Assembly (NCBI GenBank): GCA_027068415.1
Contig: JAMOTD010000007.1
Location: 55,041-119,040 of the forward strand
From: Desulfurobacteriaceae bacterium
GTDB lineage: Bacteria; Aquificota; Aquificia; Desulfurobacteriales; Desulfurobacteriaceae
Direction of reading: 5' to 3'
Length of the DNA stretch: 64,000 nucleotides
Part shown: piece after piece, positions 51,682 to 61,119 of the stretch
How the letters are laid out: each line of letters begins with the position of its first letter
Numbering within the stretch: position 1 is the first letter of the stretch
Notes under the pieces: generated by a model
Told to the model about the DNA's origin: nothing
The model's input: only the letters and a program-made list of their open reading frames with translations
Databases searched by the model: none
Program-made: the position numbers and the translations under genes

Positions 51682-53373
51682 CTACCTCTCAAGGAAAATT
51701 GAAAGGTCAATATTAAGGCCGGCGTTCCTCAGCTTCCTCAAAGCCTTTGACTCTATCTGCCTTATCCTCTCCCTCGTAACCTTCAACTCTTTGCCGACCT
51801 GCTCAAGAGTATGCTCGGGGTAGCCGTCAAGTCCGAAGCGGAGCTTAAGAACGAGGGCCTCCCTCTCGCTGAGCTGTGAGAGGAGCTGATTAACCTTTTC
51901 CTGTAGGTCTTTCTTAATAACCTCGTGCTCGGGGATAGGGCTCTTTGTATCCTCAATAAAGTTACCGAGGGTGCTGTCCTCGTCGTCTCCTATAGGAGTT
52001 TCAAGGGAAACGGGCTCTTGGGCGAGCTGAAGGATTGAGCGAACCTTACTTGCGGGCATCTTCAACCTCTCGGCAATCTCCTCGGGACGGGGCTCCCTTC
52101 CCATTTCAAGGAACATCTGACGGGAGATTTTGATTACCTTGTTTATCGTCTCAATCATGTGGACGGGGATTCTAATCGTCCTTGCCTGGTCGGCGATTGC
52201 CCTGGTGATGGCCTGCCTAATCCACCAGGTTGCGTAGGTGCTGAACTTGTAGCCCCGCCTGTACTCAAACTTATCAACGGCCTTCATAAGGCCGATGTTC
52301 CCCTCCTGAATGAGGTCAAGGAAGTGAAGCCCTCTGTTTATGTACTTCTTTGCGATGCTGACAACGAGCCTCAGGTTGGAGCGGACTAAAACCTGCTTGG
52401 CCTCCTGAGAGTCCCTCTTGTAAAAGTAGATTTTCTCTGCCAGCCTGTAAAAGGTATTTCGGGGCATGTCAAGGGAGTCTATGAGGTGCCTGTAGGTCTC
52501 TTTGGTGTCAAGGTACTTCTTAACCATCTTCTTGATTTCTCTGGTGGTGTAGGGAGAGGCGTCTATCTTCTCCCTTACCTCGTCGTCGTCAAGCCTGTGG
52601 CAGATTTCCTCTATCGGAATTCCGATAAAGGAGAGCTTACCGCTTAACTTCTGAAGGCTCTTTTCGCTCTTTTTGAGAAGCTTGTACTTGTTGTAGATTT
52701 CGTCGGCCATTCTCTCGTAGATTGAGTAGGAGAGAGGAAGTTGCCTCAGGAGGTTGTTAATCCTCGCCCAAGTTTTGAGGAACTCCCTCTTAACTTCCTT
52801 GTTCCTCTTATTCCTCTGGTACTGCTTTTGGAGCTTTTTGAGCTTGGGAAGGAGCTCCCTTATTTCCCCGGTAATTGCAAAGAACTTTTTCTTCCTCTGG
52901 CTCTCCCCTCCCTCTGCAAATTCATCGGGGGAGCGCATTATGTCCCTAACCTTAACCTCACCGCTCTTAATCTTCTCCTCAATTTCAAGGACGTAGTTTA
53001 AAACGGCGTTTGTCTTGAGAAGGTAGCGAACCAAGGCCTTCCTGCCGAGCTCCACTCTCTTTGCAAGGGAAATCTCCTCGTGCCTCTTTAAGAGGGATAT
53101 CCCGCTCATCTCCCGCAAGTAAAGGCGAATCGGGTCGTCTGAGCGGGGAAGGGTATCGGGAGCAATCGTTATCTGGAGCTTTGAGAGGTCAACCTGCTCT
53201 TCACCCTCTTTTGGTATAATGTGGATATCGTACTCGTCCAGCTGGGTTATTAGCTCTTCTATGAGCTCTGGTGTGAGCACCTCCTCGTCCAGGTGCTCCA
53301 TCAGCTCATCAAACGTGATGTAGCCCTTGTCCTTACCCAGGGCAATAATCTCGTCAAAGTTTACCCGCTCCAA
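51682..53373 (-). CDS. rpoD: Primary RNA polymerase sigma factor (sigma-70)
   Basis: About 563 residues. Regions in order: 1.1-like N-terminus, region 1.2 ([18 protein letters not shown]), region 2 ([34 protein letters not shown], then [30 protein letters not shown]), region 3 and region 4 ([28 protein letters not shown]). The complete region 2.3/2.4 and 4.2 mark it as the housekeeping factor, consistent with TTGACA/TATAAT promoters seen nearby. The TTG at 53373 is chosen because AAGGAGG is properly spaced; the GTG at 53379 overlaps that site. It follows dnaG by 15 bases. Confidence 0.95.
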   Translation of the reverse strand: MERVNFDEIIALGKDKGYITFDELMEHLDEEVLTPELIEELITQLDEYDIHIIPKEGEEQVDLSKLQITIAPDTLPRSDDPIRLYLREMSGISLLKRHEEISLAKRVELGRKALVRYLLKTNAVLNYVLEIEEKIKSGEVKVRDIMRSPDEFAEGGESQRKKKFFAITGEIRELLPKLKKLQKQYQRNKRNKEVKREFLKTWARINNLLRQLPLSYSIYERMADEIYNKYKLLKKSEKSLQKLSGKLSFIGIPIEEICHRLDDDEVREKIDASPYTTREIKKMVKKYLDTKETYRHLIDSLDMPRNTFYRLAEKIYFYKRDSQEAKQVLVRSNLRLVVSIAKKYINRGLHFLDLIQEGNIGLMKAVDKFEYRRGYKFSTYATWWIRQAITRAIADQARTIRIPVHMIETINKVIKISRQMFLEMGREPRPEEIAERLKMPASKVRSILQLAQEPVSLETPIGDDEDSTLGNFIEDTKSPIPEHEVIKKDLQEKVNQLLSQLSEREALVLKLRFGLDGYPEHTLEQVGKELKVTRERIRQIESKALRKLRNAGLNIDLSIFLER

Positions 53374-53388
53374 GGCCACCTCCTTAGC

Positions 53389-55026
53389 TTAATTGGTTTT
53401 TATCCGGCTCACAGCCCCCAAATCCCCCCTCTTAAGGCTGAAAATCAGCTTCTTTATTCTCATCTTCTCTCTAAGCTCCCTCGTCTTCTTTAACCTCCTC
53501 TCAAGCTCTTTAGTCAAAAGCCTGCACATGGCCTTCAAAATGTCCTCTTCCGAAACCTCCATTAAGAGGAGCTCCGAAATCAGGTCGGCCTCCTCAGGGT
53601 ACTGGCTCTGGAGAAGGGTAGGCTCTCTCACATCCGTCTTTGTTAAAACCGTGTAGAGCTTTGCAATCTTTGAAGAGACGAAAACTGTTGAAGAGAGCTC
53701 CACCGGCAACTTCAAGCTCCCCTCAAGAAGGGCCTTCAGAAAGACCTTCTCGTAGTAAGGAATCGGACTCTCCTCGGCTTCACCCTTTTTCGGCTGATAA
53801 ATCCGCGGAGAGTAGAGCTTCACCCACTTTTCGTCTATTCCGAACTCTGCAGACAGGAGAGAGAGGTACTCCTTAAAGAGAATGGGGTTAACAGACCTCA
53901 GGGGAGCAATGCTCTGGGCTACAAGCTTTAGGAAGTCGCTCCTCTCTTCGGGGGGAATAACCTTTGCACTCTTTACCGCCCACTCTATAAAGGGAAGGGG
54001 AGAGGAGATGAGCTTTAGAAGGAGCTCGGGATTACTCCGTGAGAGGCTATCGGGGTCCTCTCCGTCGGGAAGCTGAACCACCATAGGCTCGCAACCGAGC
54101 TTGAGGAAAATTCCGGCAGAGCGGACTGCGGCCTTCCTTCCGGCACCGTCCCCGTCAAAGAGGAGCAGTGGCTTGGTACAGTAGCGCTTTATGAACTTGG
54201 CGTGGCTTTCGGTAAGGGAGGTTCCCATCGGGGCAACAGCCCTCTTAACCCCAAGCCTGTGGAGTGAGATTACGTCAAAGTAGCCCTCAACGACTACAAC
54301 CTGACGGCTCTTTAAGACCTCCTCCTTTGACTGGTAGAAGCCGTACAGGAGCGAGCCCTTTTTAAAGAGGCTACTTTCGGGACTGTTTATGTATTTTGGG
54401 GAGCTCCCCTCTCTTAAAGCCCTTCCAGCAAAGGCAACAACCTTCCCCGAGTGGTTGAAAATCGGAATTATCAGCCTATCGGCAAAAAACTCTCCCCCCT
54501 TTGAGTTTACAAGGCCGAGGGCTTCAAGGGCTTCTTTCGGAATATTCCTTAGCTCCCTCAAATAACCCCTCGGGGCGTAGCCCAGAAGGAACCTGTCGGC
54601 AGTCTCCCTGTCAACTCCCCTCTCTTCAAGGTATGGAAGGACACTCTCAAGGCGGGAGTTAAAGAACTTTGCGGCACGGTAGCCGAACTCCTCAACGGCC
54701 GAGCCCTCTTCCTCTTTAAACTCTCCCTGAGGGAGCTCCACGCCGCAGATTTCGGCAACCCTCTTAACAGCCTCAAAGAAAGAGATTCCCTCGTACTTCT
54801 CAACGAAGGTTATTGCGTTCCCTCCGACTCCACAGCCGAAGCACTTAAAAATCTGCTTTTCGGGGCTGACAACGAAAGAGGGGGTCTTTTCCGGATGAAA
54901 GGGACAAAGGGCGGTAAAGTTCCTGCCCACCTGCTTTAGAGTGATGTAGTGGGAGACGACATCTACGATGTCAACCCGAGAGAGCAACTCCTCAATGAAG
55001 GAGCGGGAGACCTTGGAGCTCCCCAA
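53389..55026 (-). CDS. dnaG: DNA primase
   Basis: 545 residues. The N-terminal zinc finger (CPFHPEKTPSFVVSPEKQIFKCFGC) is followed by the catalytic core with TOPRIM motifs (VVEGYFDVISLHRLG, LLFDGDGAGRKAA). The C-terminal helicase-binding part is short and divergent. It makes RNA primers at the replication fork. It starts with TTG, with GAGGTGAT five bases upstream, and precedes rpoD as in the classic macromolecular-synthesis operon, though rpsU is absent. Confidence 0.95.
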   Translation of the reverse strand: MGSSKVSRSFIEELLSRVDIVDVVSHYITLKQVGRNFTALCPFHPEKTPSFVVSPEKQIFKCFGCGVGGNAITFVEKYEGISFFEAVKRVAEICGVELPQGEFKEEEGSAVEEFGYRAAKFFNSRLESVLPYLEERGVDRETADRFLLGYAPRGYLRELRNIPKEALEALGLVNSKGGEFFADRLIIPIFNHSGKVVAFAGRALREGSSPKYINSPESSLFKKGSLLYGFYQSKEEVLKSRQVVVVEGYFDVISLHRLGVKRAVAPMGTSLTESHAKFIKRYCTKPLLLFDGDGAGRKAAVRSAGIFLKLGCEPMVVQLPDGEDPDSLSRSNPELLLKLISSPLPFIEWAVKSAKVIPPEERSDFLKLVAQSIAPLRSVNPILFKEYLSLLSAEFGIDEKWVKLYSPRIYQPKKGEAEESPIPYYEKVFLKALLEGSLKLPVELSSTVFVSSKIAKLYTVLTKTDVREPTLLQSQYPEEADLISELLLMEVSEEDILKAMCRLLTKELERRLKKTRELREKMRIKKLIFSLKRGDLGAVSRIKTN

Positions 55027-55087
55027 TTATATCACCTCATTTCCGTTCTAAATGCCCAATCTAAAATTATTCGCCCCAAAACCAAAG

Positions 55088-55552
55088 TCAACTTTCCCTT
55101 AAACTCCCATAAATCAGGAGCAAAACTCCAAGGAAGACAGAGACGTCGGCAAGGTTGAATGTAGGGTAGTGGTAGCTCTTAAAGTAAAAGTCAAGGAAGT
55201 CAACAACCTTACCGTAGAAGAGCCTGTCGTAGATGTTCCCCAGAGCTCCTCCAAGGATAAGACCGAGGGCGAGAGCTCCGAGCCTGTCCTTAACCTTAAA
55301 GAGGCCGTAGTAGAGGACAAAGAGGGTTATCAGAAGGGGGATTAAAAGGAGAAAGAGCTTCCTGAGAGGCTCGGGGGCCGAGGAGAAGAGGCTGAAGGCC
55401 GCCCCCCTGTTCTCGGCGTACCTGAGCTCAAAGAGGCCGGGAATAACGGTAATGGTGCCGGTAGAAAGGGTTTTGACAGCCCAGAGCTTGGTCAACCTAT
55501 CAAGGAGAAAGGAAACAAGGGCAGTAATGAGGAAGAGAGCTCTCACACGCAC
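55088..55552 (-). CDS. lspA: Lipoprotein signal peptidase II
   Basis: 154 residues with four membrane helices. The two catalytic aspartates lie in GGALGNIYDRL and NLADVSVFLG, and RYAENRGAAFSL is the third family block. It cleaves signal peptides of prolipoproteins in the inner membrane, which fits the lipoproteins encoded in this window. Start overlaps the CPBP protease gene by 10 bases. Confidence 0.94.
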   Translation of the reverse strand: MRVRALFLITALVSFLLDRLTKLWAVKTLSTGTITVIPGLFELRYAENRGAAFSLFSSAPEPLRKLFLLLIPLLITLFVLYYGLFKVKDRLGALALGLILGGALGNIYDRLFYGKVVDFLDFYFKSYHYPTFNLADVSVFLGVLLLIYGSLRES

Positions 55553-56130
55553 CTCACAAACTGGTAGATTATGTCAGAAAGCCAGTGAAAGATTACCGGG
55601 GCAACGAGGGAGCCGCTCCTTTCATAGAGCCAGCCCATAACGAGGGAGGGGAAAAAGACCTTAAACATTGAAGGGTCGTAGTAAATAAGGGCGTGGGCAA
55701 TTCCGAAAAGAACGCTTGAAATAAGGTTATTCTTAGTTAAAAGCCCCCCAATAATCTCCTCGTTTTCAAAGAGGGAGTAGAAGAAGCCCCTGAAGAAGAG
55801 CTCCTCCCCCAAAGCTACAGAGAGGAAGAAGAGAGCCGTCCCGAAAGAGAAGTTAAGGTTTAAACTCTCGCCGAGCCTTGAGCAGAAGAGGAAGTAGCAC
55901 CCGAGAACAAAGGCAGAGACTGAAAGCCCCCACTTTAAACCGGAGAGGTAGTTCCTGAAACCCAGCTCGTAGGCGTCCTTCCTGTAAACGAGAACGGGAA
56001 TTCCGATTAAAAAGAGTGAGTTAATCAGAACCGAGTACTGGGGAAGAAAGCGCATCGTAAAGGCGGCAACGAGGATTACGAGAAAGTAGCTCTTAACGAA
56101 GGAGCAGTTCCTGCACCTATCAAAGGCCAA
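55543..56130 (-). CDS. CPBP-family intramembrane metalloprotease
   Basis: 195 residues, mostly membrane helices. The motifs of the CAAX protease/bacteriocin-processing family are present: GEELFFRGFFYSL (EExxxR), FGIAHALIYY and HWLSDI. The substrate is unknown. An N-terminal CRNC pair precedes the first helix. TTG start at 56130 with GGAG seven bases upstream. It is coupled to lspA. Confidence 0.87.
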   Translation of the reverse strand: MAFDRCRNCSFVKSYFLVILVAAFTMRFLPQYSVLINSLFLIGIPVLVYRKDAYELGFRNYLSGLKWGLSVSAFVLGCYFLFCSRLGESLNLNFSFGTALFFLSVALGEELFFRGFFYSLFENEEIIGGLLTKNNLISSVLFGIAHALIYYDPSMFKVFFPSLVMGWLYERSGSLVAPVIFHWLSDIIYQFVRCV

Positions 56131-56186
56131 GGCTCTCTCCGGATGTATAATTTCGCTACCGGAAAAACTATCCTTAGGAGAGGAAG
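56131..56186. promoter_or_regulatory. Divergent promoter region, CPBP protease / pur-kds-pyr operon
   Basis: Short spacer with TATAAT at 56146-56151 on the plus strand, immediately preceded by TG, and AGGAGAGGAAG as the ribosome-binding site for purS. A -35 box is not evident, so the promoter may be of the extended -10 type. Confidence 0.5.
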
Positions 56187-56447
56187 ATGGCCAGCTTTTT
56201 TGTTAAGGTCTTCATAACTTACAGGAAGGGAATCCTTGACCCTCAGGGAGTTGCAGTAGAAAAGGCCGCCCATCAGCTCGGTTTCACAAGCGTTAAGAAC
56301 GTTAGGGTGGGTAAATACGTAACGATGGAGATTGAGGCCGAGACGGAAGAGGAGGTAAAGAGGGAGATTGAGGAGATGGCAAAAAGGTTCCTCGTCAACC
56401 CGGTAATTGAGGAGTACTCCTACGAAATTGAAAGGGCGGAGGGGTAA
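56187..56447 (+). CDS. purS: Phosphoribosylformylglycinamidine synthase subunit PurS
   Basis: 86 residues, the small PurS subunit. The pattern [26 protein letters not shown]...[11 protein letters not shown] is typical. PurS dimers bring PurQ and PurL together in purine synthesis. Its stop overlaps the purQ start (TAATG). purL is not in the window. Confidence 0.93.
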   Translation: MASFFVKVFITYRKGILDPQGVAVEKAAHQLGFTSVKNVRVGKYVTMEIEAETEEEVKREIEEMAKRFLVNPVIEEYSYEIERAEG

Positions 56448-57142
56448 TGAAGTTCGGAATACCGGTTTACCCGGGTAGCAACTGCGACAGGGACGTAGGC
56501 TGGGTTATTGAGAAGGTTTTAGGCCACGAGGCGGTTTACCTCTGGCACAAGGAGAGGGACTTAAAGGGAGTTGACTGCGTCATAATTCCCGGAGGCTTCT
56601 CCTACGGAGATTACCTGAGGGCGGGAGCAATGGCAAAGCTCTCCCCGATAACGGAGGAAATTTGCGAGTTTGCAGAGAGGGGAGGCCTCGTAATGGGAAT
56701 CTGCAACGGTTTTCAGATTTTACTTGAGGCAGGCCTCCTTCCCGGAGCGATGCTCCCCAACAAAACCCTCTCATTTATCTGTAAGTTCGTCTACCTGAAG
56801 ATTGAGAATACCGACACTCCCTTTACAAACCTCTACAAGAGGGGAGAGGTTGTAAGAATTCCGATAGCCCACGCAGAGGGGAACTACACCTGCCCCGAAG
56901 AGACCCTCAAGGAGATTGAGGAGAACGGGCAGGTGGTTTTAAGGTACTGCTCACCGGAAGGGGTTGTGAGCGAGGAGTTTAACCCCAACGGCTCACTTAA
57001 CAACATTGCAGGAATCTGCAACAAGAGGGGGAACGTCTTCGGCCTTATGCCCCACCCTGAGAGGGCTTCGGAGTCAATCCTCGGCTCAACAGACGGCCTG
57101 AAGATGTTCCGCTCAATAGTTGAAGGGGTTGTAAAGGCCTGA
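56447..57142 (+). CDS. purQ: Phosphoribosylformylglycinamidine synthase subunit PurQ
   Basis: 231 residues, class I glutamine amidotransferase. The nucleophile Cys86 is in [17 protein letters not shown]; the PGSNCDRD start, [16 protein letters not shown] and the GLMPHPER histidine motif are all present. It supplies ammonia for FGAM formation. Stop overlaps the kdsB ATG (TGATG). Confidence 0.95.
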   Translation: MKFGIPVYPGSNCDRDVGWVIEKVLGHEAVYLWHKERDLKGVDCVIIPGGFSYGDYLRAGAMAKLSPITEEICEFAERGGLVMGICNGFQILLEAGLLPGAMLPNKTLSFICKFVYLKIENTDTPFTNLYKRGEVVRIPIAHAEGNYTCPEETLKEIEENGQVVLRYCSPEGVVSEEFNPNGSLNNIAGICNKRGNVFGLMPHPERASESILGSTDGLKMFRSIVEGVVKA

Positions 57143-57864
57143 TGGAAGACACCGTAGTTGTAATACCTGCAAGGCTCGGCTCAACGAGGCTTCCGAAAAA
57201 GCCCCTCATTCCCCTTGCAGGGGTTCCCCTTATAGTAAGGACTGTAAGGGCCGTTAAGGAGTTTGCCCCGAATGTTGTGGTTGCAACGGACAGCCCGGAG
57301 GTTAAGGAGCTGGCCCGGAAAGAAGGGGTGGAGGCGGTTTTAACCCCTTCGGAGCTCCCCAGTGGAACAGACAGGGTTTACCAGGCAAGCAGGGAGCTCC
57401 CCTACCCCTTCATAATAAACGTTCAGGGAGACGAGCCCTTCGTCAGGGCCGAACACGTCTTAGCGGTTTACAGGGCCTTGAAGGAGGGGAGCTCCTTCTC
57501 AACGGTCGCAACCCCCTTTAAGAGCCTACAGGAGGTAGAGAATCCCAACCGAGTAAAGGTTGTAGTAGATAAGGAGTTCAACGCCCTCTACTTCTCAAGG
57601 AGCCCGATTCCTTTTATAAGGGACGGGGAGGCAGAGCCGGAAAACTACCTTAAACACATAGGAATTTACGGCTTTAAAAAGGAAGCCCTTGAGAAGTTCG
57701 TAAGCTGGCCGGTGGGAAAACTTGAGAGGCTGGAGAAGTTAGAGCAGTTAAGGATTTTAGAAAACGGGTATAAAATTCGGGTCGCAGTTGTTGAGAGCGA
57801 GCCCCTCGGGATAGACACGGAAGAGGACCTTAAAAGGGCAGAAAAACTCTTAAAGAGAGGTTAA
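57142..57864 (+). CDS. kdsB: 3-deoxy-manno-octulosonate cytidylyltransferase
   Basis: 240 residues. The nucleotidyltransferase start VVIPARLGSTRLPKKPL, the NVQGDEPFV metal-binding block and HIGIYGFKKEAL are typical. It activates KDO with CTP for LPS inner-core synthesis, showing an LPS-bearing outer membrane. It sits between purQ and pyrG; pyrG produces its CTP substrate. Confidence 0.95.
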   Translation: MEDTVVVIPARLGSTRLPKKPLIPLAGVPLIVRTVRAVKEFAPNVVVATDSPEVKELARKEGVEAVLTPSELPSGTDRVYQASRELPYPFIINVQGDEPFVRAEHVLAVYRALKEGSSFSTVATPFKSLQEVENPNRVKVVVDKEFNALYFSRSPIPFIRDGEAEPENYLKHIGIYGFKKEALEKFVSWPVGKLERLEKLEQLRILENGYKIRVAVVESEPLGIDTEEDLKRAEKLLKRG

Positions 57865-57867
57865 GTA

Positions 57868-59487
57868 ATGGCCTCAAAGCTGATTTTTGTTACCGGCGGA
57901 GTTCTCTCATCTATCGGGAAAGGGATAACGGCCTCCTCAATAGGAACCCTTTTGGAGAGCAGGGGGCTGAAGGTAACAATCCAGAAACTTGACCCCTACC
58001 TCAACGTTGACGCTGGAACGATGAACCCCTACCAGCACGGGGAGGTCTTCGTCACAGAAGACGGAGCCGAAACCGACCTTGACCTGGGCCACTACGAGCG
58101 CTTCACAAGCGCAACGATGAAGAGAATTAACAACGTTACGAGCGGCCAGATTTACCAGGAGATAATCCAGAAGGAGAGGAAGGGGGAGTTCTTAGGAGGA
58201 ACGGTTCAGGTAATCCCCCACGTCACCAACCTGATTAAGGAGAAGATAAAACAGTTAATGTCAACAGACGTTGACGTTGTGATAGTTGAGGTTGGCGGAA
58301 CGGTCGGAGACATTGAAGGCCTACCCTTCCTTGAGGCGATAAGGCAGCTGGGGGCGGAGGTCGGCAGGAGCAACGCAATCTACGTTCACGTAACCTACGT
58401 TCCTTACGTAAGGAGTGCCGGAGAGCTCAAGACAAAGCCAACCCAGCACTCGGTAAAGGAGCTCCGGGCAATCGGAATTCAGCCCGACGTAATAGTCTGC
58501 CGCTCCGAAAGGAGCATTCCCCAGCAGGTCAAGAGGAAAATAGCCCTCTTTGCAAACCTTAAGGAGCACGAGGTAGTAACGGCAAAAGATCTCTCAACAA
58601 TTTACGAAGTTCCCCTCGTCCTTCAAAAAGAGAAACTTGACCAGCTGATAATTGAGAAGCTCCAGCTCCCGGTCAGCCAGGAGGCAGACCTTTCAGAGTG
58701 GAAGAGGGTCGTTGAAAAGATAAAGAAGCCCGGACAGGGGAGCGTGAGGATTGCCGTTGTGGGCAAGTACGTGGAGCTCCCTGACGCCTATAAGAGCATA
58801 ATTGAGTCCTTCGTCCACGCAGGCGCCGCAAACGACGTTAAGGTTGAGATAAAGTGGGTAAACGCCGAAGAGCTTGACAGGGGAGAGGCGGATGAGTTCC
58901 TCTCGGACGTTTACGGAGTCCTTGTGCCCGGAGGCTTCGGAGAGAGAGGAATTGAGGGAAAGATAAAGGCCGTTAAGTTTGCAAGGGAGAACAAAATCCC
59001 CTTCTTCGGAATATGCCTGGGAATGCAGTGTGCCGTAATAGAGTTTGCGAGGAACGTTGCGGGCCTTGAGGGAGCCCACAGCGCAGAGTTCAGTAAGACA
59101 ACCCCCTATCCGGTAATAGACCTGATGGAAGAGCAGAAGGGAGTTAAGGAAAAGGGGGGAACGATGAGGCTGGGGGCCTACCCCTGCGTCCTGAAAGAGG
59201 GGACTTTCAGCCACAAAGCCTACGGTGTAAAGGAGATTTCTGAGAGGCACAGACACCGCTACGAGTTCAACAACGCCTTCAGGGAGACCTTAGAGAAGGC
59301 AGGCCTTGTAATAGCCGGAACATCACCGGACGGCAAGCTCGTTGAGGTGGTTGAGGTTAAGGAGCACCCCTGGTTCGTTGCAGTCCAGTACCACCCGGAG
59401 TTTAAGTCAAGGCCGAGGAAACCCCACCCCCTCTTTGTTGACTTCGTAAAGGCGGCAAAGGAATTAAGGGACAGGTTTGAAGGTTAA
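57868..59487 (+). CDS. pyrG: CTP synthase
   Basis: 539 residues, normal length. The synthetase domain begins [23 protein letters not shown] and contains [39 protein letters not shown]. The glutaminase domain has Cys383 in GICLGMQ and VQYHPEF. It aminates UTP to CTP. Three bases separate it from kdsB, and its end overlaps murB by 11 bases. Confidence 0.97.
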   Translation: MASKLIFVTGGVLSSIGKGITASSIGTLLESRGLKVTIQKLDPYLNVDAGTMNPYQHGEVFVTEDGAETDLDLGHYERFTSATMKRINNVTSGQIYQEIIQKERKGEFLGGTVQVIPHVTNLIKEKIKQLMSTDVDVVIVEVGGTVGDIEGLPFLEAIRQLGAEVGRSNAIYVHVTYVPYVRSAGELKTKPTQHSVKELRAIGIQPDVIVCRSERSIPQQVKRKIALFANLKEHEVVTAKDLSTIYEVPLVLQKEKLDQLIIEKLQLPVSQEADLSEWKRVVEKIKKPGQGSVRIAVVGKYVELPDAYKSIIESFVHAGAANDVKVEIKWVNAEELDRGEADEFLSDVYGVLVPGGFGERGIEGKIKAVKFARENKIPFFGICLGMQCAVIEFARNVAGLEGAHSAEFSKTTPYPVIDLMEEQKGVKEKGGTMRLGAYPCVLKEGTFSHKAYGVKEISERHRHRYEFNNAFRETLEKAGLVIAGTSPDGKLVEVVEVKEHPWFVAVQYHPEFKSRPRKPHPLFVDFVKAAKELRDRFEG

Positions 59488-60298
59488 AACTCTGCCGGCC
59501 GTAGCTTTAACGACACTCGGAGTGGGAAAGAGCCGGAAAGTTTACTTTCCCGAGAGCTTGAGGGAGCTCCGGAGCCTCGTTAAAGAGGGGTTAACCCCGA
59601 TAGGAGGGGGCTCAAACGCCGTTTCGGCAGGGAGCTCCCCCCTTATTTCACTAAAAAATTTCCAAAAGCTGGAAATAAGCGGGGAAAGGTTAACAGTCGG
59701 CGCGGGGGTCTCCCTTTCAAAAATCCTAAAACTCCAGATTAAAAGGGGCTTTTCCCTATTTGAGTTCTTGGCCGGAATTCCGAGGGCAACGGTAGGAGGT
59801 TTAATAGCTCAGAACGCCGGGGCTTTCGGGAAAGAGGTTTCGGAGTTCTTAGAGGAAATTACCTTCATAACCCCCGAAGGGGAGGTTGAGAGGTTAAAGA
59901 AACCCGACGGCTTCGGATATAGAGAGTCTCCTTTTCCAGAAAGGGGTACGGTAGTTGAGGCGGTCTTCAAAGTTAAAGAGGAAAAGAGAGAGATAGCCCG
60001 GCAGAGAATAAGGGATTTTGTCTTCACGAGACTCTCAAAACAGCCCCCCTTCTTCCTTAAAACGGCAGGCTCAACCTTTAAAAACCCGCCGGGGGAGAGC
60101 GCCGGGAAACTGTTAGACCTCTGCGGTTTGAGAGGTTTTAAGTTGGGAAGGCTAAAGTTCTCAGAGAAACACGCCAACTTCCTGATTAACGAGGGGGGAG
60201 CGGGGCTAACCGAGTTTGAGGAAATCGTTGAGCTGGCAAGGGAAAGGGTGAAGGAGAGGTTCGGGGTGGAGCTCAACCTTGAGGTTAAGCTCATCTAA
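59477..60298 (+). CDS. murB: UDP-N-acetylenolpyruvoylglucosamine reductase
   Basis: 273 residues. FAD-binding blocks PIGGGSNAV and [20 protein letters not shown], and the C-terminal [26 protein letters not shown]...HANFLINEG block with the conserved serine, match MurB; the short form suggests type II. It reduces enolpyruvyl-UDP-GlcNAc in peptidoglycan synthesis. TTG start within the end of pyrG. Its stop overlaps the convergent tonB stop. Confidence 0.92.
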   Translation: MKVKTLPAVALTTLGVGKSRKVYFPESLRELRSLVKEGLTPIGGGSNAVSAGSSPLISLKNFQKLEISGERLTVGAGVSLSKILKLQIKRGFSLFEFLAGIPRATVGGLIAQNAGAFGKEVSEFLEEITFITPEGEVERLKKPDGFGYRESPFPERGTVVEAVFKVKEEKREIARQRIRDFVFTRLSKQPPFFLKTAGSTFKNPPGESAGKLLDLCGLRGFKLGRLKFSEKHANFLINEGGAGLTEFEEIVELARERVKERFGVELNLEVKLI

Positions 60299-61119
60299 TC
60301 AACCAGCCTGTAAGCTATCTCCACCTTTACGGTTAACCTCTCTCCCCGGTAGCTATCGGGAAGGGGCGGGAAGGAGCTCCCCCTAATCAGCTTAACTGCC
60401 GCCCTCTTCAGGATCGCCGGAGGAGAGTTAAGAACCCTGACATCAACCGGTTTCCCGCTCCTGTCAAAGGTTATCTCAACATCTACAACCCCTTCTATAC
60501 CTAACCTCCTTGCAAGGGGCGGGTAGAACTTGTTCTTCTGAAGAACCGCCACAACCAGCCTTTTGTAGTCTTCAGGATTAAAAGGAGGAGGAGGAGAAGA
60601 GTGAGACTCCTCAGAACCCGTTAAGGCCGGAGTTGGAACATCCTTTCCCTTTGGAGTTTCCGGTTTATCCTGAAACTCAGTTTTCCCTGCGGTTTTTCTG
60701 GGGCTCTCAGAGACTTTAACCTTACCCTTTAAACCCTCTTTTTCGGAGACAGATTTAACCTGCGGTTTAGGTGTAGCTTTCTCAACAGAGCGATGTTTAA
60801 AGGCGGGAGCTTTCCTTTTGAGTTTTTGAGCCCTTATGCTCTTTACAACCCTCTTAACGGGACGGTGGCTTACCCTTTTAACCGTAGGTTCAGTCGGGCG
60901 GGGTTTCGGGGTTCTCACGGCCTTCTTAACAGCCCTTTTGGGGGGTTTTGGAGATTGAACTTTCGCCGGGCTCTCAATCTCCCAGGCAAGCTCAACGGGA
61001 ATTGAGACTTCAACCGGTTTCCTCTTCAGGGGAAGCTGGGAGCTCCAGGAGACCAGAGCACAGATAAAGAGGGCGTGAATGAGAAGGGAGAAGAAGTAGG
61101 GAAAGAGGGAGCTCCTCAT
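60295..61119 (-). CDS. TonB-like energy transducer
   Basis: 274 residues with the TonB layout: an N-terminal membrane anchor (FPYFFSLLIHALFICALVSW), a long Pro/Lys/Arg-rich periplasmic spacer (about residues 45-190) and a C-terminal TonB domain (YPPLARRLGIEGVVDVEITFDRSGKPVDVRVLNSPPAILKRAA). It transmits proton-motive force to outer-membrane receptors. It follows a TonB-dependent receptor gene with a 4-base overlap; exbB/exbD are not in the window. Confidence 0.9.
   Translation of the reverse strand: MRSSLFPYFFSLLIHALFICALVSWSSQLPLKRKPVEVSIPVELAWEIESPAKVQSPKPPKRAVKKAVRTPKPRPTEPTVKRVSHRPVKRVVKSIRAQKLKRKAPAFKHRSVEKATPKPQVKSVSEKEGLKGKVKVSESPRKTAGKTEFQDKPETPKGKDVPTPALTGSEESHSSPPPPFNPEDYKRLVVAVLQKNKFYPPLARRLGIEGVVDVEITFDRSGKPVDVRVLNSPPAILKRAAVKLIRGSSFPPLPDSYRGERLTVKVEIAYRLVD

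Noticed and set aside
58693..59256. 187-codon minus-strand frame inside pyrG
   Set aside because: It lies wholly opposite a clear CTP synthase and has no start context of its own.
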